DNA from: Sphaerotilus montanus
GTDB taxonomy: Bacteria; Pseudomonadota; Gammaproteobacteria; Burkholderiales; Burkholderiaceae_C
DNA length: 64,000 nucleotides
Assembly: GCF_013410775.1 (NCBI RefSeq)
Contig: NZ_JACCFH010000001.1
Coordinates: 3,472,001-3,536,000 of the forward strand
Direction of reading: 5' to 3'
Under the pieces are notes generated by a model. The model ran no database searches. It was given only the letters and a program-made list of their open reading frames with translations, and had not been told where the DNA came from. Position 1 is the first letter of the stretch. Each line of letters starts with the position of its first letter. Below are positions 56,941-64,000 of the stretch, one piece after another. The translations under genes and the position numbers were made by a program.

Positions 56941-58155
56941 ATGAATCCCTTCAGCAGTCGCTGGGCTGCCCTCCAGCACTGGCCGTGGCTCGACACGCTG
57001 CGCACGCTGCGCCAGCGTTTCCGTGAAGACCGGCTCGGTGTCACGGCCGGCAGCCTGACCTTCACGACCATGATCTCGCTGGTGCCGCTGGCGACGGTGA
57101 CCTTCGCGCTCTTCACGGCTTTCCCGATGTTCGCGAATTTCCGCAAGGCGCTGGAGGTCTATTTCCTGCAGAACCTGGTGCCGGACGCCATCGCCCGCCC
57201 CGTGCTGAAGCAGCTGACGCTGTTCGCCAGCAAGGCGAGCCAGGTCGGTACGATCGGCCTGGTGGTGCTGGTCTTCACGGCCCTCGCGCTGCTGCTGACC
57301 ATCGACCGCTCCCTCAACGCCATCTGGCGGGTGCGCCAGCCCCGACCGCTCGCCCAGCGCGTGCTGGTGTACTGGGCCACGGCCACGCTGACACCACTGG
57401 TGCTGGGTGTCAGCCTGTCGATGACCTCGTATGCCGTGTCCGCTTCCAGCGGACTGGTCGAGGCCTTGCCGGGCGGGGTCTCCTTCTTGCTGGGGCTGAT
57501 CGAGCTGGGACTGATGGCCGCCGGCATGTCGGCACTGTTCAAGTTCGTGCCCAACACCCAGGTGCGCTGGAGCCATGCGGCGCTGGGGGGCGTGTTTGTC
57601 GCCGTGGGGTTCGAGCTGGCCAAGCGCGGGCTGGCCTGGTACCTGGGCCTCGCACCGACCTACACCACGATCTACGGCGCATTCGCCACGGTGCCGATCC
57701 TGCTGAGCTGGATCTACCTGGGCTGGGTGATCGTGCTGCTCGGCGCGGTGATCGCGGCCTATGCGCCGAGCCTGCAGATGCGCGTGGTGCGCCACGCGGT
57801 GACGCCGGGATGGCGGTTCATGCTCGCGCTGACCGTGCTGCGCGAACTGGCCCTGGCCCGGCAGAGCACGGTGCGTGGTGTGGCGCTGGTCGAGCTGTGC
57901 GAGCGGCTGCATCTGGATCCGCTGCAGGTCGATCCGGTGGTCGAGCAATTGCAGCGCCTGGACTGGGTCGGCAGCCTGTCCGAGCCGGGGCTGGCGCGCC
58001 ACGTGCTGCTGATCGATCCGGCCTGCACGCCGGTGGCGCCACTGGTGCAGGCCTTGCTGCTGTCCGCACGCTGGCAGGATGAGCCGTTCTGGCGCCATGC
58101 CGGTCTGTCCGAGATGCGACTGGCGGACGCGCTGGGCGGGGCGTTCTCGCCTTGA
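56941..58155 (+). CDS. YihY family inner membrane protein
   Basis: A 404-residue protein with about six hydrophobic segments in its first 290 residues, the YihY/virulence factor BrkB fold. Typical pieces are DRLGVTAGSLTFTTMISLVPL, IDRSLNAIWRV and the RGLAWYLGLAPTYTTIYGAFATVPILLSWIYLGW region (seen as YLGLAPTYTTIYGA). The C-terminal 110 residues are soluble and look winged-helix-like. It was once thought to be RNase BN, which is now discounted. An ATG at 56929 is an alternative start. Confidence 0.9.
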   Translation: MNPFSSRWAALQHWPWLDTLRTLRQRFREDRLGVTAGSLTFTTMISLVPLATVTFALFTAFPMFANFRKALEVYFLQNLVPDAIARPVLKQLTLFASKASQVGTIGLVVLVFTALALLLTIDRSLNAIWRVRQPRPLAQRVLVYWATATLTPLVLGVSLSMTSYAVSASSGLVEALPGGVSFLLGLIELGLMAAGMSALFKFVPNTQVRWSHAALGGVFVAVGFELAKRGLAWYLGLAPTYTTIYGAFATVPILLSWIYLGWVIVLLGAVIAAYAPSLQMRVVRHAVTPGWRFMLALTVLRELALARQSTVRGVALVELCERLHLDPLQVDPVVEQLQRLDWVGSLSEPGLARHVLLIDPACTPVAPLVQALLLSARWQDEPFWRHAGLSEMRLADALGGAFSP

Positions 58156-58159
58156 TGCT

Positions 58160-58195
58160 GGTATCGGTGTCGGTATCGGTACCGGTACCGGCATC
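58160..58195 (+). repeat. Six tandem GGTATC-type hexamers
   Basis: Six in-register hexamers: GGTATC, GGTGTC, GGTATC, GGTACC, GGTACC, GGCATC. They begin 4 bases after the yihY-type stop codon, in the gap before the chemoreceptor gene. No promoter element is obvious in them. Confidence 0.8.
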
Positions 58196-58329
58196 TGTCC
58201 CTGTCTCGCGCTGAAACTACCCCGCGTTAGTCCCTGTTTTATGCATCTCTGGCGCGCGTGCATTGCATAACCTCTCGCCAGACCGTCATTTGACGGAATC
58301 GGGCCGAGCGTGTTACCGGGGGGTATCCC

Positions 58330-59979
58330 ATGCGCAGCAACTTGCCAGTCACCCAGACTGAATATCCATTTCCGACCGGGCGAGCACTGGTGTCAACCAC
58401 GGATGCGCAGGGGCGCATCCTCTATTGCAATCCCGCGTTCATCGAGGTCAGTGGTTTTGTCCGGGAGGAACTGCTCGGGCAGCCGCACAACCTGATCCGC
58501 CATCCCGACATGCCGGCGGAGGCCTTTCGCGACATGTGGACCACGATCGCTGGTGGCGAGCCCTGGTCCGGGATCGTCAAGAACCGGCGCAAGAACGGCG
58601 ACCATTACTGGGTCATGGCCAATGTCACGCCACTGTTCGAGGGCGATCGGCCCGCGGGGTACATGTCGGTGCGCACGCAGGCCAGTCGCGCGCAAATCGA
58701 GGCTGCGGAGCAACTCTACGCCGCGATGCGGGCGGAGCAGTCGTCCGGCGGTGCCGGCCGTCACCGGCTGCGCAGCGGACGGGTCGAACTGCACACTTGG
58801 TCAGCAAGGCTGGGCCGCCGGCTGGCAGTCCGTCCATCCAAGCGACTGTTTCTGCTCTGCTGCGGGTGTGGCCTGACCGGGATGGTCGCCGGACAGGTCG
58901 GCCAGGCGGCTGCTGGGGGCCTGGGTGTGTTGTCGTGGGTGCTGGCCGCGGTGCTGGTGGCGGGCGCGGCAGCAGTGGCCGCCTGGCGCATCGGCTTCAC
59001 GACCGTGCAGCCGATGCAGCGCTTGCTCCAGTTCGCCAACCGCATGGCTGCGGGTGATCTGAGCCGCCGCCTGCCAGCCGATCAACCCGGTCTGGCCGGG
59101 CGGCTCGAACGGGCACTCAACCAGCTGTCGGTCAACCTGCTGGCGATTGTCGGGGACACCCGTGCCGGGGTGGAATCGCTGCAGGGCACGGCGGGTGAAA
59201 TGGCCCGCGGCAACCTCGAACTGTCCGAGCGCACCGAGTCCCAGGCGTCCAGTCTGGTTCAGACGTCGGCGTCGATGACGCAGATCACCGCCACCGTGCG
59301 CCACAGCGCCGAAAGCGCCCGCGGCGTGGCCGACATGGCCTTGCAGACGTCGGACATCACCTCGCGCAGCACGAACGCCGTCCACCGCGTGACGGAGACG
59401 ATGCAGACCATCAGCCAGGCCTCGCGCCGCATCCAGGAAATCGTCCAGGTCATCGATGGCATCGCGCTGCAGACCAATCTGCTGGCGCTGAATGCAGCGG
59501 TCGAGGCGGCCCGGGCGGGTGAGCAGGGCCGCGGCTTTGCCGTGGTGGCGGGCGAGGTGCGCCAGCTGGCCAAGAGCACGTCGGTGGCGGCGCAGGAAAT
59601 CAAGGAGCTGATCCAGGATGCCGCCAGCAAGGTCGAGGCGGGGACCCTGCAGACCGACCTGGCCTGCAGCTCCATGGACGAGGCGCTCGCTGCCGTGCGG
59701 CAGATGAGCACGCTGGTGGGCGGCATCGGCGCGGGCGCCACCGAGCAACTGGTCGGCATCTCGCAGATCAACGAGGCCGTGGCCAACATGGAAACCCTCA
59801 CCCAGCACAACGCCACGCTGGTGCAGGACCTGAGCCGTGCGGCCAGTTCGGTGGGCGCGCAGGCCGAGATGGTGTCCGAAGCGGTCCGCATCTTTCGGCT
59901 GGACACCCAGGCCCAACCCGCAGCGGCCACGTCGGCGGTTGCCCTGCGCCGCCAGATGAAGCCGGCGATGTCGCGCTGA
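58330..59979 (+). CDS. Aer-like methyl-accepting chemotaxis protein (PAS-HAMP-MA)
   Basis: A 549-residue chemoreceptor. The N-terminal PAS domain (about 20-115: [33 protein letters not shown]) has the Aer-type NLIRHPDMP motif and probably binds FAD to sense redox or oxygen. There is no periplasmic domain; two closely spaced membrane helices (about 175-215) lead to HAMP (about 217-270) and the signalling domain with the hairpin tip [33 protein letters not shown]. It lacks a C-terminal NWETF tether. A GGGGG site precedes the ATG. Confidence 0.93.
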   Translation: MRSNLPVTQTEYPFPTGRALVSTTDAQGRILYCNPAFIEVSGFVREELLGQPHNLIRHPDMPAEAFRDMWTTIAGGEPWSGIVKNRRKNGDHYWVMANVTPLFEGDRPAGYMSVRTQASRAQIEAAEQLYAAMRAEQSSGGAGRHRLRSGRVELHTWSARLGRRLAVRPSKRLFLLCCGCGLTGMVAGQVGQAAAGGLGVLSWVLAAVLVAGAAAVAAWRIGFTTVQPMQRLLQFANRMAAGDLSRRLPADQPGLAGRLERALNQLSVNLLAIVGDTRAGVESLQGTAGEMARGNLELSERTESQASSLVQTSASMTQITATVRHSAESARGVADMALQTSDITSRSTNAVHRVTETMQTISQASRRIQEIVQVIDGIALQTNLLALNAAVEAARAGEQGRGFAVVAGEVRQLAKSTSVAAQEIKELIQDAASKVEAGTLQTDLACSSMDEALAAVRQMSTLVGGIGAGATEQLVGISQINEAVANMETLTQHNATLVQDLSRAASSVGAQAEMVSEAVRIFRLDTQAQPAAATSAVALRRQMKPAMSR

Positions 59980-59984
59980 GTCGC

Positions 59985-60827
59985 TCAGCGCAGCGACAGG
60001 CGCAGCGCGGCGAGCAGGCCGTCCGGGTCTTCCTGCATGAGGGCGTGGCCGGCGGTCGGCAGCGTGTGCACCTGTGCACCGAGGGCCTGGGCGATCGTGG
60101 CGGCCTGTTTCGGCATGGTCATGCGGTCCCGGCCGCCCACGATGAGGCTGCAGCGGGTGTTTCCGGCGGTGCGCAGCTGCTCCGCTGCGGCCAGTCCATG
60201 GGCGTAGCGGTCGCAGGCCGTGAAGTCGTGGTGGAACAGGTTGTGTTCGATGCCTGCCACCCCGGTGCCCCGCGCGAGCACCTGACGCATCAGCGCGCGG
60301 CTGGCGCCATGCAGCCACGCACCTGGCCCGGGGTAGGATGGCTTGGCTGCCATCGACGCGTGCGAGAAGGTCACCACCTGGTCGATCGCCGCCAGCGGCT
60401 CCTGTGCCGCAGTGGCCAGCAGCGCGGGCGAGACACGCATCGGATAGGCGGTACCGACCATCACGAGGTGACTGACCAGCCCTGGTGCGGCCCGACTGGC
60501 GGCTTCCAGCGCGATCAGCGAGCCCATGCTGTGCCCGACCAGCGCCGTCTGCTGCACGCCGTGTTCGGCCAGCAGCGCGAGCACGGCGTCGGCCATCGCT
60601 TCGACATCCGGCAGGGCAGGGCCCGCGCTGCGGCCATGCCCCGGCAGATCCACGGCGAGCACGCCGTGGCCGTGGTGTGCGCACCAGCGCGCGGCCAGCG
60701 TCCAGACGCTGTGGTCGTTGAGCGCGCCGTGGATGAACACGACGCAGGGCAGGGCTGCGTCGAACGGCCGGCCGCCGGTGTAGGCGTACATGGCAGAGCG
60801 GGTGGAAAGGGACATGGGCATGGCCAT
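59985..60827 (-). CDS. Alpha/beta hydrolase
   Basis: A 280-residue alpha/beta hydrolase. The oxyanion motif FIHGALNDHSVW is at 31-42, the nucleophile S100 is in LVGHSMGS, and the Asp and His of the triad fit GGRDRM (about 239-244) and AGHALMQED. No signal peptide is seen. The substrate is unknown. Its ATG shares one base with the stop of the upstream sulfhydrylase gene (TGATG), so it may act on a homoserine ester or thioester; this is only a guess. Confidence 0.88.
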   Translation of the reverse strand: MAMPMSLSTRSAMYAYTGGRPFDAALPCVVFIHGALNDHSVWTLAARWCAHHGHGVLAVDLPGHGRSAGPALPDVEAMADAVLALLAEHGVQQTALVGHSMGSLIALEAASRAAPGLVSHLVMVGTAYPMRVSPALLATAAQEPLAAIDQVVTFSHASMAAKPSYPGPGAWLHGASRALMRQVLARGTGVAGIEHNLFHHDFTACDRYAHGLAAAEQLRTAGNTRCSLIVGGRDRMTMPKQAATIAQALGAQVHTLPTAGHALMQEDPDGLLAALRLSLR

Positions 60828-62137
60828 CACGCGGCTTTCTGCGCCACCTTGAGGGCGCGCTGGAGGTCGTCGATCAGGTCGGCCGGGTCTTCCAGGCCGA
60901 CCGACAGCCGGACCGTGCCGGGGCCGATGCCGGCGGCGGCCAGCGCTGCGTCGTCCATGCGGAAGTGGGTGGTCGAGGCCGGGTGGATCACCAGCGAGCG
61001 GGCATCGCCCACATTGGCGAGGTGCGAGAACAGCTCCAGCGCCTCGATGAAGGCCTGGCCCTGCCGGCGCGAGCCTTGCAGGTCGAAGCTGAACACCGCG
61101 CCACAGCCCTTGGGCAGGAGGCGGCTGGCCAGGGCGTGGTCGGGATGGTCGGGCCGCGAGGGATGGCGGATGCGACCGACCATCGGCTGTGTGGCGAGAA
61201 ACTCGACGATGCGCTGCGTGTTCTCGACATGGCGCGCCATGCGCAGTGGCAGCGTCTCGATGCCCTGCAGGATCAGCCACGCCGTGTGCGGGCTCATGCA
61301 GGCCCCGAAATCGCGCAGACCTTCGCGCCGTGCCCGCAACCCGAAGGCGCCGACCGAGCTTTCCTCGGTGAACACCATGCCGTGGAAGCCGTCGCAGGGC
61401 TCGCACAGCGTCGCGGCGCGGCCGTGCCGGGCATGGGCGGCGTCCCAGTCGAAGTTGCCCCCATCGACCAGCAGCCCCCCGACGACCGTGCCGTGGCCGC
61501 AGAGAAACTTGGTCGCCGAATGCAGGACCAGCGACGCCCCAAGGTCCAGCGGACGCTGCAGCCAGGGCGTGGTCAGCGTGGCGTCCACCAGCAGCGGCAG
61601 GCCGTGGTCGTGGCCGATCTGCGCCACGGCGGGGATGTCGAGCACGTCCAGACCCGGACTGCCCAGCGTCTCGCCGAACAGCAGCCTGGTCTCGGGCCGG
61701 ATCGCGGCGCGCCAGGCGTCGTGGTCACCAGGGCGCACGAAGGTGGTCTGGATGCCCAGGCGTGGCAGCGTGTAGTGCAGCAGGTTGTGCGAGCCGCCGT
61801 AGAGCGCGCTGCTGGCCACGATGTGGTCGCCCGCGCTGGCCAGCGTGGTGATGGCCAGCATCAGACCGGCCTGTCCGCTGGCCGTGGCCAGACCGCCGAC
61901 ACCGCCTTCCAGCGCGGCGATGCGCTCCTCCAGTACCGCGGTGGTCGGGTTGGACAGCCGGCTGTAGACGTGACCGGGGCGCTCCAGGTTGAACAGCGAG
62001 GCGGCATGCTCGGCCGACTCGAAGACGAAGGACGTGCTCAGGTGCAGCGGGACGGCGCGGGCCCCGGTGACCGGGTCGGGCGCGCTGCCGGCGTGCAGCG
62101 CGAGGGTGTCGAATCCGGGGGCGGCGTATCCGGCCAT
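60827..62137 (-). CDS. metY: O-acetylhomoserine/O-succinylhomoserine sulfhydrylase
   Basis: A 436-residue PLP enzyme of the Cys/Met metabolism family, with PLP-Lys K210 in LHSATKFLCGHG, YSRLSNPT near 58-65, and SGQAG at 87-91. The length and the GTVVGG motif fit O-acetylhomoserine aminocarboxypropyltransferase (MetY) better than MetZ (about 400), but I cannot exclude an O-succinyl substrate. It makes homocysteine from sulfide, a step of methionine synthesis. It is the first gene of a two-gene operon. Confidence 0.88.
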   Translation of the reverse strand: MAGYAAPGFDTLALHAGSAPDPVTGARAVPLHLSTSFVFESAEHAASLFNLERPGHVYSRLSNPTTAVLEERIAALEGGVGGLATASGQAGLMLAITTLASAGDHIVASSALYGGSHNLLHYTLPRLGIQTTFVRPGDHDAWRAAIRPETRLLFGETLGSPGLDVLDIPAVAQIGHDHGLPLLVDATLTTPWLQRPLDLGASLVLHSATKFLCGHGTVVGGLLVDGGNFDWDAAHARHGRAATLCEPCDGFHGMVFTEESSVGAFGLRARREGLRDFGACMSPHTAWLILQGIETLPLRMARHVENTQRIVEFLATQPMVGRIRHPSRPDHPDHALASRLLPKGCGAVFSFDLQGSRRQGQAFIEALELFSHLANVGDARSLVIHPASTTHFRMDDAALAAAGIGPGTVRLSVGLEDPADLIDDLQRALKVAQKAA

Positions 62138-62262
62138 CGGGGGCTCCTCAGGGTGATTTTTGCGCGCATTGTGGGCTATATTGGCGCAACAGCGCCTGTC
62201 GTTCGCGCATCCGTTTGCAGCGTTTCCAGCGTTTCCAGTATTCCAGTCTTCGAGAGGCCACC

Positions 62263-62742
62263 ATGAAAGTCAGCGACATCCTGCGTGTGAAGGGCAACAC
62301 GCTGTTCACCGTCACCCCGGACCACCCGCTGTCCGAAGCGATCACGGCCATGGCCGAGAACGACATCGGCTCGCTCGTGGTGATGGAGCACGGCGATCTG
62401 GCCGGCATGCTCACCTTCCGCGAAGTGATCCAGGCGATCGTGCGCAATGGCGGCGTGGTCGGCAAGATGCTGGTGCGTGGCGTGATGGACGACCATCCGC
62501 TGACCTGCACGCCCGGCACCGAGATCGACGAGGTGCGCCGCATGATGCTGGAGCGCCATGCGCGCTACATGCCCGTGATGAGCGCGCGCATGCTGATGGG
62601 CGTGATCTCGTTCTACGACGTCGCCAAGGCCGTGGTGGACAGCCAGGACTTCGAGAACCGCATGCTCAAGGCCTATATCCGCGACTGGCCGGCCGACGCG
62701 ACCGAGCCGACCACGACCGACCCGGTCCGCGGTCAGGCCTGA
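62263..62742 (+). CDS. Tandem CBS domain protein
   Basis: A 159-residue protein made of two CBS motifs (about 5-60 and 70-130), with VTPDHPLSEAITAMAENDIGSLVVME, MLTFREVIQAI and YMPVMSARMLMGVISFYDVAKAVV. CBS pairs bind adenine nucleotides and sense energy state. No catalytic domain is attached. GAGAGG precedes the ATG. Its leader holds three short copies of a TTCCAG motif. The last 10 bases overlap the HAMP protein gene tail to tail. Confidence 0.92.
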   Translation: MKVSDILRVKGNTLFTVTPDHPLSEAITAMAENDIGSLVVMEHGDLAGMLTFREVIQAIVRNGGVVGKMLVRGVMDDHPLTCTPGTEIDEVRRMMLERHARYMPVMSARMLMGVISFYDVAKAVVDSQDFENRMLKAYIRDWPADATEPTTTDPVRGQA

Positions 62743-63281
62743 GCGGTCAGCAGACGAAGGTGTGCTGGCGATGGTGTCGGCGATGCCTTCGGCAGGACCG
62801 CAGTCGGTGCGGCAGACCGGTCTTCGTCGCCGCGCAACTGCTCGGCAATGCGCTCCAGCGCGCCGGTCGTCGGGCCCGTGTGTCGCGAACGGCCTGATGC
62901 CTCGTCATCGGGTTCCGGCAGCATCACCGCCAGGTAGTCACCGAGCTGTTCCAGCGCGACCAGCAACTGGCCTGTCTCGTCCAGCCGGTTCACGCGCACG
63001 TGGACCCCGTACTGCCCCTGCATCAGTGCCTTTGTCATCGCGCTGGCGTCTTCCAGCGGGCGCTGGACGGCCTGGGTGTTGACCTGCAGCAGGACCAGCC
63101 CCGTTCCGATGGCCACGAACAGCAGCGCCACGGACAGCAGCTCGAAGCGGCCTGCGCTGGCCGAACCGGTGATGGCCGGCACCCAGGCCATCCCCATGCC
63201 TGCAGCGGCAAACCCCAGCGGAACCATGGTTCCCAGGACCAGCCGAGTCTGGATGGACATGTGTCGGAAGCGATCAGCCAT
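62733..63281 (-). CDS. HAMP-only membrane protein (chemoreceptor-like, no MA domain)
   Basis: A 182-residue protein. The start SIQTRLVLGTMVPLGFAAAG resembles a chemoreceptor first helix; a second helix follows at 46-64 with almost no periplasmic loop, then a HAMP-like segment (66-118) ending QLGDYLAVML. The last 60 residues are polar and Pro-rich; no signalling domain is present. A strong AGGAGG lies 8 bases before the ATG, so it is expressed rather than decayed. It could be a truncated receptor or an independent regulator. cheW lies upstream on the same strand. Confidence 0.6.
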   Translation of the reverse strand: MADRFRHMSIQTRLVLGTMVPLGFAAAGMGMAWVPAITGSASAGRFELLSVALLFVAIGTGLVLLQVNTQAVQRPLEDASAMTKALMQGQYGVHVRVNRLDETGQLLVALEQLGDYLAVMLPEPDDEASGRSRHTGPTTGALERIAEQLRGDEDRSAAPTAVLPKASPTPSPAHLRLLTAQA

Positions 63282-63306
63282 GGTTTTTTCCTCCTGGATC
63301 GATTAC

Positions 63307-63323
63307 GTATCAATTTCTGATAC
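63307..63323. promoter_or_regulatory. Perfect inverted repeat GTATCA-N5-TGATAC (possible operator)
   Basis: GTATCA (63307-63312) and TGATAC (63318-63323) are exact inverted repeats around ATTTC in the A+T-rich patch just upstream of the HAMP protein gene. It could be a binding site for a dimeric regulator; no known site matches. Confidence 0.4.
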
Positions 63324-63356
63324 AAAAGTAACTAAATGTTATTAACGCAGGATGCC

Positions 63357-63392
63357 ATAAAAAAGGCACGGTGCCCTTAACGCACCGTGCCT
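63357..63392 (-). terminator. Terminator downstream of cheW (minus strand)
   Basis: On the minus strand AGGCACGGTGC/GCACCGTGCCT (11 base pairs, loop of 7) is followed by six T. It ends the cheW unit and lies upstream of the HAMP gene, so the two are likely separate transcripts. Confidence 0.9.
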
Positions 63393-63437
63393 GAAACGAG
63401 CCCCTGGGGACTCGCGGCTGGAATCTTCAGCATCTGT

Positions 63438-64000
63438 TCACATGTCGGACGAGGCCGAACTGAGGCCGAGGTCGTTGCTGCCCATCAGGCGTTCGATGTC
63501 GAGCAGGATCAGCATGCGGTCCTGCAGGCTGGCAATGCCGGTGATGAAACTGGTGTCCTGGCTGGTGTCCATGTCCGGGGCAGGGCGCACGGCCTCGCCG
63601 GGCAACTCCAGCACGTCCGACACCGAGTCGACCACCGCACCGACCACCCGCCCGCGGATGTTCAGCACGATCACCACCGTGAAGCCGTTGTACTCGACGC
63701 TCTCGCAGCCGAACTTGATGCGCAGATCGACGATCGGCACGATCACGCCGCGCAGGTTCACCACGCCCTTGAAGCACGAGGCGGCATTGGCGATGCGCGT
63801 CGGGGCCTCGTAGGAGCGGATTTCCTGCACCTTGAGGATGTCGATGCCGTATTCCTCATGGCCGAGGCGGAACGTCAGGTACTCGCCTCGCATGTGGCTG
63901 GTATCACCGGCAGCGCCTGCAGCGTTGCCGCTGCGCTGTGCGGAGGGGGTTCCGCCGCCAGTCGATGACCGGGGGGATGTAGGGTTCTTGAGGGCCGTGC
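63438..64000 (-). CDS. cheW: CheW chemotaxis coupling protein (5' end outside the window)
   Basis: CheW links chemoreceptors to the CheA kinase. The visible 187 residues include a CheW fold with [37 protein letters not shown] and [20 protein letters not shown]. The frame stays open to the window end. An ATG at 63893 would give 151 residues but has no ribosome site, and the sequence upstream (Ser/Gly/Ala-rich, containing [19 protein letters not shown]) looks like a coding N-terminal extension, so the true start is probably outside. It is followed by a strong terminator. Confidence 0.9.
   Translation of the reverse strand, partial: TALKNPTSPRSSTGGGTPSAQRSGNAAGAAGDTSHMRGEYLTFRLGHEEYGIDILKVQEIRSYEAPTRIANAASCFKGVVNLRGVIVPIVDLRIKFGCESVEYNGFTVVIVLNIRGRVVGAVVDSVSDVLELPGEAVRPAPDMDTSQDTSFITGIASLQDRMLILLDIERLMGSNDLGLSSASSDM

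Noticed and set aside
56920-58263. A long minus-strand frame opposite the yihY-type gene
   Set aside because: Only its end, from 56913 down, matches a family (DUF2069). The rest mirrors yihY codons.
58249-58268. Sigma-54-like box (TGGCGCG and TTGCA) before the chemoreceptor
   Set aside because: The distance between GG and GC is 12 bases instead of the required 10.
62217-62246. Short repeats of TTCCAG as a CRISPR remnant
   Set aside because: Units are 9 bases or less, directly adjacent, with no spacers and no cas genes in the window.

Overview
The window is a chromosomal segment, very G+C-rich (about two thirds by eye), from a betaproteobacterium of the order Burkholderiales. Pointers are the gene order tpiA-secG-tRNA-Leu(GAG)-nuoA to nuoN, the DUF2818 gene fused to the end of nuoN, the small Trp-rich protein, a DUF3149 protein and a FeoB-associated Cys-rich protein. 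A Sphaerotilus/Leptothrix/Rubrivivax-like genus is my best guess, by family resemblance only. I see no prophage, insertion sequence, CRISPR array or rRNA. Nearly all genes are closely packed, with many 1-8 nt stop/start overlaps.

Layout. 1-2322: end of a ferrous iron uptake operon (feoA, feoB, Cys-rich partner). 2279-10354: a polysaccharide locus with an SDR epimerase and Gfo/Idh dehydrogenase pair, a membrane GT2, a membrane-anchored deacetylase-like protein and an O-antigen-ligase-type polymerase on the minus strand, then a divergent GT4 and a hexapeptide acyltransferase. 10642-12915: DUF3149 peptide, RluA-type pseudouridine synthase, MscS channel. 12884-20058: a histidine kinase, a REC-DUF3369-GGDEF-EAL response regulator and a divergent membrane GGDEF-EAL protein, a likely cyclic-di-GMP signalling module next to the polysaccharide genes. 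20031-28492: Cys-rich CWC protein and class I fumarase, an unusual class A PBP-like protein behind a short upstream ORF, a YqhA protein, acetyl-CoA synthetase and cytochrome c.

28665-38505: small Trp-rich protein, lgt, tsaD, an orphan amino-acid-type binding protein, an aminotransferase, rpsO, pnp (with a leader that can fold in two ways), a quinone oxidoreductase, tpiA and secG. 38675-53872: tRNA-Leu(GAG), then the complete 14-gene complex I operon nuoA-N and DUF2818, followed by a Nudix hydrolase and a DUF1178 protein. 55010-64000: FAD-linked D-2-hydroxyacid dehydrogenase, DUF2069 and YihY membrane proteins, an Aer-like chemoreceptor, an alpha/beta hydrolase, an O-acetylhomoserine sulfhydrylase, a CBS pair protein, a HAMP-only membrane protein and a CheW that runs off the window end.

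Most of the window is conserved housekeeping sequence. I did not find a clear new multi-gene system. The best leads are the two-state pnp leader, the translationally coupled upstream ORF of the PBP gene, the membrane-anchored deacetylase-like protein in the polysaccharide locus, the three-gene c-di-GMP module with a degenerate GGDEF, and the HAMP-only protein beside cheW.
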